Assembly (NCBI GenBank): GCA_009760855.2
Contig: WPIO01000104.1
Location: 633,501 to 697,500 of the forward strand
Reading direction: 5' to 3'
From: Cristatella mucedo
Lineage: Eukaryota; Bryozoa; Phylactolaemata; Cristatellidae
DNA: 64,000 nt
This document shows positions 57,711 to 64,000 of the stretch, piece by piece (the first letter of the stretch is position 1; the number at the start of each line of letters is the position of its first letter). Position numbers and translations under genes: made by a program. Under the pieces are notes generated by a model. The model was not told where the DNA came from and did not search any database. It saw only the letters and a program-made list of their open reading frames with translations.

Positions 57711-60269
57711 AATGAACACTTCACAGAGGAAGAAGTAGATGCCGATAGGGCTAGGCAAAGGTGCCGGTGTGGATTCCTTACCGATGTAATCTAGTCAGGG
57801 ATCTGACAATGTCAGTCGGAGGCTCACAGCTTTGGCACCATGGGAACCGAAGGCACGATCCCCCAAGGATTTGGGATTGGTTAAAGGAGCAACTGAATGA
57901 CGTCCTCAGTCAGACGAGTGGGCGTGTCTGCTGAGCGGTAAGCCTGAGGCTTGAATGATTTCAGACTGCTCAGCCAGAGCAAGAGAACTGTGGAGGTAGC
58001 TAAAAGAGAGAGGCATGTGCTTTGTTGGAGTACGGCTAGCCCTAGCAAACACGCTCAATGGACAATTTACACGGAATGCTTTGGACAATTACACCCTTTC
58101 CCTTGGGTGGTGAACAAGTTTAATCCAGGATGGATCAAGTGCCGTGCGTCTTCAGTAAGATCTGCACTGCCTTGTGTTGTTAAGTGACATCTGGCACCAG
58201 GAGCTATTTAAATGTTTCGGGCATAGCTTCTGAAATGTAGTCCTTGCCACCAGCACAGCAAACGTAATGGATGCTAGTTCTTGTAGATGCCTAACGAATT
58301 TGCCACCCGAATGAAAAGCAGCAACATATTTGTTCAAGGTTTTAAGTTCTGCCACGATGTCTTGCCAGAACTGGCATGCAATTACCCTCTTATTTTTCAG
58401 GCTTTTGAAGTTTCTGGTAAATGCTTGCAACTTGTCTGTTCAAATGCTACCATTTAGTCGTTGCTTAAGGACGAAGGGTTGCCTGCTTTGTCGCTGGCCA
58501 CTCAGTTTCTTGCATGGGAGCTATTCTGCCCGAACTACTGACGTTCAAGGTCTATTAAGCTGGATTTCTGCTATTTCTGCGCCCCGGGTGCTTGCCTGCA
58601 TTTCGATATCTTACTGGCACGGTGACAGGAGGAGCCGATTTAACCGATTTATTGCGACTGCATTGCCAACACATCCAGCTACATATATCCTACCAGTTCT
58701 ACAATATTGATAAGCATTGTACGAATGAGGGTCATCTACAACCCTGCTCACGGTCAGTCACTGACTTGGCAGCACGTCAGTCGACGACTGTCTGTGACTC
58801 AACGAAGCCATGAAGACCAAGCAGTGTTAAGCCGGCCTTTACGGTGGCCAACTGCAAAGCCAATAACTAGCGTTCAGCAAGCGAAGGGATTCATCTCACG
58901 TAGCAGAGCAAAAGTGACGTCACTGGAGGAGCTAGCTAGCTAGCAGCATGGACAAAGCACCAGCATGCAGGCTGGAACAGAAGGGAAGGGTGGGGGCAGA
59001 GATAAGATATCGTCGGTGCCGGCGAACTGTTCAGGCGAGCTGCCCCAATCAAAAGTACCACCTAGCAAAAGGTGTCGCTAAAATTGACTGGCCATTTATT
59101 TTACGGCTTGGTGCAGCTGGTAACAAGCTGTGCTCACAATAAGGCTTGGAACAGCCACTCGATTGCTGCCATTTCCTACGTTAACCCGCTACAGCTTCGT
59201 CATTTGCCCATAAAGCCGGATCAAATCGGCAGGTAACAATAATGATAATAATAATAGTAGACTTGCACGTTTAGAGCTGCTGCCACGGCTGAACGTGAGG
59301 ATGCAGTAGCTATCTGCAGATGCATCTGCTATGGGGAGGTGCTTCGGTGCCGAAGGATGGGGGGGGGGAAGGCCCTCGACCCACTGCGGCTCCCAGCCAT
59401 ATGCCTAGTATTGCCAAAAACACAACCTTCTGGGACGCCTGCTTTGGCCCACAAGCAGCCGAGCAACCGTGGACACGCAACATTCTGATGGATGGAACCT
59501 TTTCGGATGCACGCAGGAAGCAGCATGGCGGCAAAGCGCCTGTAGTGGCACGCTCAAGGCAGTCAAAAAGTCAAATGCCACCATGTATACAGTACGTATA
59601 TTCCTATGTCATGTACAAGAGTTCACACTGCAGTATACATATAATGGTGTGCAAAGACAGGTCACTACGTACATGACTAAACGACGCTCACAAATGCACT
59701 AGTCTCTGCCGTCTGCAGGCAGCTCAAAGAAGCCAGCCAGAGTGCTGCTTTCACTTTCTGAGCCAGCGCTCAGGTCAGGTGACCGACGGCAACAGGCAGG
59801 CAGGCGGGCAGGCAGCAGCTACGTGCACACGGTCGATCGCCCCCGACCCCCCCTGCCCGGCTCACGATGGTGGCCTGATGGGGGCCTACCGTATGGGCCG
59901 GCTTCACGCGCGGCTGCGACGTAATGACAAGCAGACCCGAGCAGCTAGGGCAACAAAGATGCCCACCACCACCACCGTAGGTGCACAGCAAGCCGAGCTC
60001 GCCAAAAGGAAAAGCCGGGGAGGGGGCAGCAACAGCGGTGACTGTGGAGGGGGCCCACGGGAAGTGTGCGACCGCATGCAGCAGCAGCCACGGCACAAAT
60101 ACACACACACACACACTCGGGAAGTGTGCATGGCGCGCGAAAGTAGAGTTCAGTTGGGAGCGGCTGCTGTCAGATAAACGAGATAGTGAGAGAAGAATGA
60201 GAGCGAGAGAAGGAGACGTAGTGGGAGAGATATAACGCCACAGACAAAAGAGATTGATGCCATGAAAGG

Positions 60270-60278
60270 AGAGAGGGA

Positions 60279-60355
<77 letters not shown>
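60270..60355. repeat. (GA)n microsatellite
   Basis: About 86 bases of GA; in the 3' flank or UTR of the 14-3-3 gene. Confidence 0.96.
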
Positions 60356-60356
<1 letters not shown>

Positions 60357-60643
60357 CATTAGCACTGGCACTAGCCAGGACTCCTGCAGCGCCATCTGCC
60401 GGCAGACAGAGAAAGAGCAGAGCATGATATTCACGTAGTACATCATCGCGAGTGGCAAAAGAGCTACGCTAGGCATATGCACTCGCGCACGGGCAAGCAT
60501 TCAATCGCGAGCTCGTCGCGCCCGTGCGCGTTCGGTACACATCGGCGGCAGCGCAGGCCTTTTTCTGCTCGCCAATACGCCGGCCGGCCGGCCGCCTGTC
60601 AGCGGTGAAAGGAGCTGCGAGCTGAGGCCTCTCGTCTTGGCTT

Positions 60644-60690
60644 TTATGACTTTTCAACGTCTTCGACGTCCTGCACGTCGTTCTTGTCGC
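60644..60690 (-). CDS. YWHAE: 14-3-3 epsilon last exon
   Basis: Encodes (S)[14 protein letters not shown] and stop TAA (60644-60646). Acceptor CTCTCGCAG. Confidence 0.92.
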
Positions 60691-62144
60691 CTGCGAGAGA
60701 CGAGGCAAAACAGGGCGAGGCGGTGAGCCTGCGTAGTTCGATCGAACGGCGGCTGCGGTGGCTTCCGGCGCAGAGCGCTGCCTTGGCAGCGCAGGCAGGC
60801 AGGGGTAGAGAGGGCGGCGCAGGCTCACTCTGCAGGTCGGACGTCCAGAGAGTCAGGTTGTCCCGCAGAAGCTGCATGATGAGTGTCGAGTCCTTGTAGC
60901 TCTCCTCGCTCAGCGTGTCTAGCTCGGCGATAGCGTCGTCGAACGCCATCTTGGCCAGCTCGCAGGCGCGGTCGGGCGCGTTGAGGATCTCGTAGTAAAA
61001 GACGGAGAAGTTGAGCGCCAGGCCGAGACGGATCGGGTGCGTCGGTGGCAGCTCTGTCATGGCGATGTCACTGGCGCCCTTGTAGGCCAGCAGGCTGTTC
61101 TCGGCCGACTCCTTTCGGTGGCTGCCCACTTGAAACTCGGCCAAGTAGCGATAGTAGTCACCTTTCCTACAAACCGGAAGCAGCACACTGATGTGGAAGG
61201 AGGCCACTGCAAACAGGAAGCGCTTTGCCCGCAGCGGCTAGCTGCTGGCGGTTACAGTAACAGCCGCCAAGCGGTTGCAGCAGAGCCGTGAGGGCTGCAC
61301 AGGTGCTGCCAAGTACTACTTGGCAGCAGGCTTACATTTTGAAGTAGAACACCTTGGCCTCACCCTTGGACGAAGCCTCGGGGCCGGCGGCCGCATTCGC
61401 CACACGGATCAGGTTCCGGTCAAGAAAATCGATTATATCGTTGCATATCTTCGTCTGCTCCTCCTCCACCTGCCCGACGTAGGAAAGCTGCTGCCAAACA
61501 GTTGCATTAGCGCTGGCATCATGGCAAAGGCCCGACTGCAGAAGTTGGGCTAGTGACACGGGCTCGGACAGTCACGGACAGCCCAGCTAGCGGAGGCAGT
61601 GAGCGCTTCTCTGCTCCGGACTGGGCTCAGTAGCAGATGAAAGGTCACACCAGCCCAGCCAGCTAGCAAAAAAAAGAGGGCGGAAGAGGGTGAGAGCAGC
61701 TGCCCAAGGCCATCTAGCTCGCAAAATGGAAGCAATGCGAGAACCGGAAGCACCTCATGAACAAAAGTAGCTGGGATTGAAAGCAAGGAGCAGCTGAGCC
61801 ATCGCAGCATTGGTCGCACCATTCCTCAGCTGGTGAGCACTTCGGCAGCAGCAGCAGCTTGGCTCACTCTGGGAGAAGCTGAGTGCACCGATCACAGGTG
61901 GCGCGGCATGCAAGGCTGACGCTGACGAGCGGCTGACGCACCTTCTCACGGTACTGCTTGATCTGCTCCAGCTTGGGCCCATCGGTGCCCTTCGCCTCCT
62001 CCTTTTGCTCGATGCTGCTGATGATGCGCCACGAGGCTCGGCGCGCGCCGATGACGTTCTTGTATGCCACGGACAGCAGGTTCCTCTCCTCGACCGTGAG
62101 ATCCGGATTGATGGCTGCCGCCTGCTTCATGTGGTCCACCATCT
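60644..62144 (-). CDS. YWHAE: 14-3-3 protein, epsilon type, first exon missing
   Basis: 14-3-3 proteins are cytosolic dimers that bind phosphoserine/threonine peptides. Exons 62144-61942, 61469-61336, 61166-60829 and 60690-60644 join in phase (0, 2, 1) to 240 codons plus stop TAA. Visible: [20 protein letters not shown] (binding-groove Lys and Arg), [26 protein letters not shown] (Arg-Tyr of the phosphate pocket), [36 protein letters not shown] and [14 protein letters not shown]. The MTELPPTHP and PDRAC variants and the VQDVED tail are those of the epsilon class. A loop between [13 protein letters not shown] and KVFYFKM is about nine residues longer than in human epsilon. The first exon, with the start Met and LAEQAERYD, should lie beyond 64000. 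Confidence 0.95.
60829..61166 (-). CDS. YWHAE: 14-3-3 epsilon exon 4
   Basis: Encodes [60 protein letters not shown] and [18 protein letters not shown]. Phase 1 out at GTGAGC. Confidence 0.96.
61336..61469 (-). CDS. YWHAE: 14-3-3 epsilon exon 3
   Basis: Encodes [20 protein letters not shown] then [20 protein letters not shown] and FYFK(M). The [12 protein letters not shown] loop is longer than usual. An upstream in-frame acceptor (TTTGGCAG) would add QLSYVGQ; the chosen one aligns with the family. Confidence 0.93.
61942..62144 (-). CDS. YWHAE: 14-3-3 epsilon exon 2
   Basis: After an acceptor GTGCAG it reads (E)[19 protein letters not shown] to QIKQYREK; donor GTGCGT. Dimer interface helix and first part of the groove. 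Confidence 0.95.
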
Positions 62145-63477
62145 CTGCACGAGAGGGGGAAGGGAGATTGGCACGATTGCGGGCAGCTTGCCCAGCGAGG
62201 TGGCTGCGAGCGCGTCCCATCTCTCGCGAGCAGAGCCGGCGCCCGATGGAGGACTGCCGGCGGACCGCACTCGCGTCGATCGGATCCGAGCGCGCGCTGC
62301 GGCAAGCGGAGCCAATCGACATGGGCTGCAGCAGGCGATCGGCTGGTGCTCGCCATAATAACATGCCACTCGTGAAAAGCCCACAGGAAGTCCAGTGGCA
62401 AGGCAGCCAGACGGTAATGGAACGAATGCCTCTTTTTTTGTCAGCCAAGCTCGGCTAGATTAGGGAGCTAGCTAAACTAGCCAGAGGAGGGCTCATCAAG
62501 CCTCGACAGCTCCAGCTGGAAGAGGAACCTGGGAGGAGGGAGGGTCAGCACGCGAGGTTCGAGATGCCACCTTGGAATGAGGAATGCCTGTAGCCAAGGA
62601 TATAGAGGTGCCGGCAAAGCCTGGCTGAGTCGTTAGGTTGAGCTGGGCAGGAGGGCGGACGAGTCAGTGGCAGCGAGAGGGATTACGCAGTCTTACCTAC
62701 TACCACTGTCTAGGACACCGGCCGAATCCTGGTCCGAGGGAGGGTAAGACAAGCAGGCGGCACTCACGTGACTACCGGTCCAAAGCAGGAGCTGGCAGCA
62801 GCAGCAAATCTTGAGGATAAATGCCCACGGTGGCAACGAGGAGACACGCCCAATTTTGCATAGATACCAAGCAGGTCTTTCTGCAGCATGGACCTCGAAG
62901 TCCAGCCGTGTTCAAATGCATATTATAGAGGAGAGATGGGGAGCATGCTCCCCAGTATCAGATCTGGCTTTCAGGTCGCATGTCGATTCAGTTGAAGGCT
63001 TAGCCAAGTTTCTGCCCAAGGAGCGGCCGGCTCACCCTCGTCACTGTGTAGTAGCCTTCATCCTGCAGCCTACACGAACTGCCTCTCACAAACCTACGGG
63101 TTCGCTAGTTGGTCGGCACAGTCATAGACGGCACGTCTGCAATAAGTACCGAGTGTTCTAATCCAGAATAGAATATTAGTGGATAATAGTAATCCTAATA
63201 ATAAATCCAACGAATACGCCTTATCGACAAAGGTGGCTGAGTCTGGAGAGAGATCTTGTAACAAGAGAGAACCGTGACCTCTTACAGACTGAGGAAAGTT
63301 CGTCAAGTGACGATTGCGAAACCAGCAGCACACTTTCCGATTCGAATTTAAAATTCCAATTCACAGCACAAATCACAATACACGGCTCAGACAAACAAAT
63401 AAGTGCTGCTGCCGAGGGCACAGCACAGCACCACCCATTGCCAAGCATGTGTACAGCCAGAGCTCATGATGTAAGCA

Positions 63478-63600
63478 CCCATGCTGTGTGGCCTCACGAC
63501 AACGTCTGACCAAGGTCGTGGACTCAGCTCTGTGGCATATGTGAAGCAATTGAATAGAGATTAAGTTCACTTCGGGTGCTATATAAATGAATGATATATA
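63478..63600 (+). mobile_element. SINE-2 copy, degraded head
   Basis: Tail GAATAGAGATTAAGTTCAC then TTCGGGTGCTATATAAATG matches the SINE-2 tails at 21640 and 57535; the head is only weakly tRNA-like. Confidence 0.55.
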
Positions 63601-63639
63601 TGTATCATTAAATAAAAAAGGCTTCTCATATTTACAAAG

Positions 63640-63828
63640 GTTGCATGCTGACCCTGTGCATGTCACCCCTAACCATGTTATTCATTTTGTTTGTTTTTCA
63701 AGCATGATTTTACTTACCATTCAATTGCATTTCCCTTTGCAGCAAATGTAAAGCGCCTAGAGAGAGATTAAGTTCTCTGAGGGCGCTTTATCAAGTACAG
63801 TATAATTATTATTATTATTAAAGGTGGC
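63640..63828 (+). mobile_element. LINE-A 3' end
   Basis: GTTGCATGCTGACCCTGTGC, CAGCAAATGTAAAGCGCC, TGAGGGCGCTTTATCAAG and (ATT)n. Nearly identical to 23880-24050. Confidence 0.92.
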
Positions 63829-64000
63829 AAGGGGCAACTGCAGGGGTTGGCAGGACCCACAATGCAGGCTAAGCTTACGTCAGCCTAAGCCAGTTATCAC
63901 ACCACTCGTCGCAGGCAGGGATGGTGCACAAGAGTCAGAGAGCCCCGGCTGCTTTGCACCTTTGCTGAGTCAGCTTGGCAACGGGAGAGATGAGCAGCAG

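Larger units (their letters stand above)
48198..60643. other. EIF3C to 14-3-3 intergenic region
   Basis: About 12.4 kb. Contains LINE and SINE pieces, a hairpin, a candidate promoter and a GA tract. No protein gene could be supported. Nothing recognised in 48210-49700, 51030-53190, 53650-54800, 54845-55435 and 57720-60260. Confidence 0.55.
62145..64000 (-). other. 14-3-3 intron 1, open at the right edge
   Basis: I searched both ways for the expected first coding exon (LAEQAERYD) and did not find it. Contains a SINE-2 copy and a LINE-A 3' end; nothing else recognised. Confidence 0.7.

Noticed and set aside
59770-60177. Overlapping open frames on both strands near 59.8-60.2 kb
   Set aside because: GC-rich, low-complexity and unlike any family I know; no splice or start context to support a gene.
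61864-62448. 194-residue frame starting MADKKRG as the 14-3-3 start
   Set aside because: The part before AG|AGATGGTGG is intron: it does not contain the universal LAEQAERYD segment, and the acceptor fits the known exon boundary.

Overview
This is a eukaryotic nuclear window, almost certainly from an invertebrate metazoan. It has spliced genes with GT-AG introns, a nuclear tRNA gene, tRNA-derived SINEs, non-LTR retrotransposons, an LTR element and long microsatellites. I cannot decide the phylum. Nothing prokaryotic, organellar or CRISPR-like is present.

Three conserved housekeeping genes were assembled by hand from exons that keep reading phase across GT-AG introns. All three are on the minus strand. 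(1) INO80E, a small coiled-coil subunit of the INO80 chromatin remodeller: start codon at 17328, exons at 17224-17328, 11518-11588, 10770-10880, 254-363 and a probable fifth at 1-27 cut by the left edge. (2) EIF3C, subunit c of translation initiation factor eIF3: complete, 18 coding exons from 48197 to 32368, 980 residues, ending in an unusual array of H-[HY]-Q-G-D-R-[GS] heptads. (3) A 14-3-3 epsilon-type protein: last four coding exons, 62144 to 60644; the first coding exon lies beyond the right edge. A tRNA-Glu(CUC) gene is at 21309-21380 (minus).

Layout: 1-17.3 kb INO80E with two large repeat-filled introns; 17.3-32.2 kb intergenic, dense in retroelements, with the tRNA and a nearly full-length LINE that carries a nested solo LTR; 32.2-48.2 kb EIF3C; 48.2-60.6 kb mostly non-coding, with a candidate TATA-less promoter near 53.5 kb that may fire both ways; 60.6-64 kb 14-3-3.

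The retroelements fall into families that can be seen by comparing copies within the window: LINE-A (CR1/L2-like, ends in ATT repeats, about 19 pieces), LINE-B (CR1/L2-like with endonuclease and RT, ends in ATTACATT-type sequence, about 8 pieces), SINE-1 (tRNA head) and SINE-2 (tRNA-like head, with a 3' tail resembling that of LINE-A). The most unusual structural signal is a set of short perfect inverted repeats with spacers of 0 to 9 nt, one of them a 40-bp palindrome with no spacer. Some lie inside identifiable repeats, where one arm is the ancestral sequence and the other a reversed copy, as expected from template-switch (snap-back) mutation.
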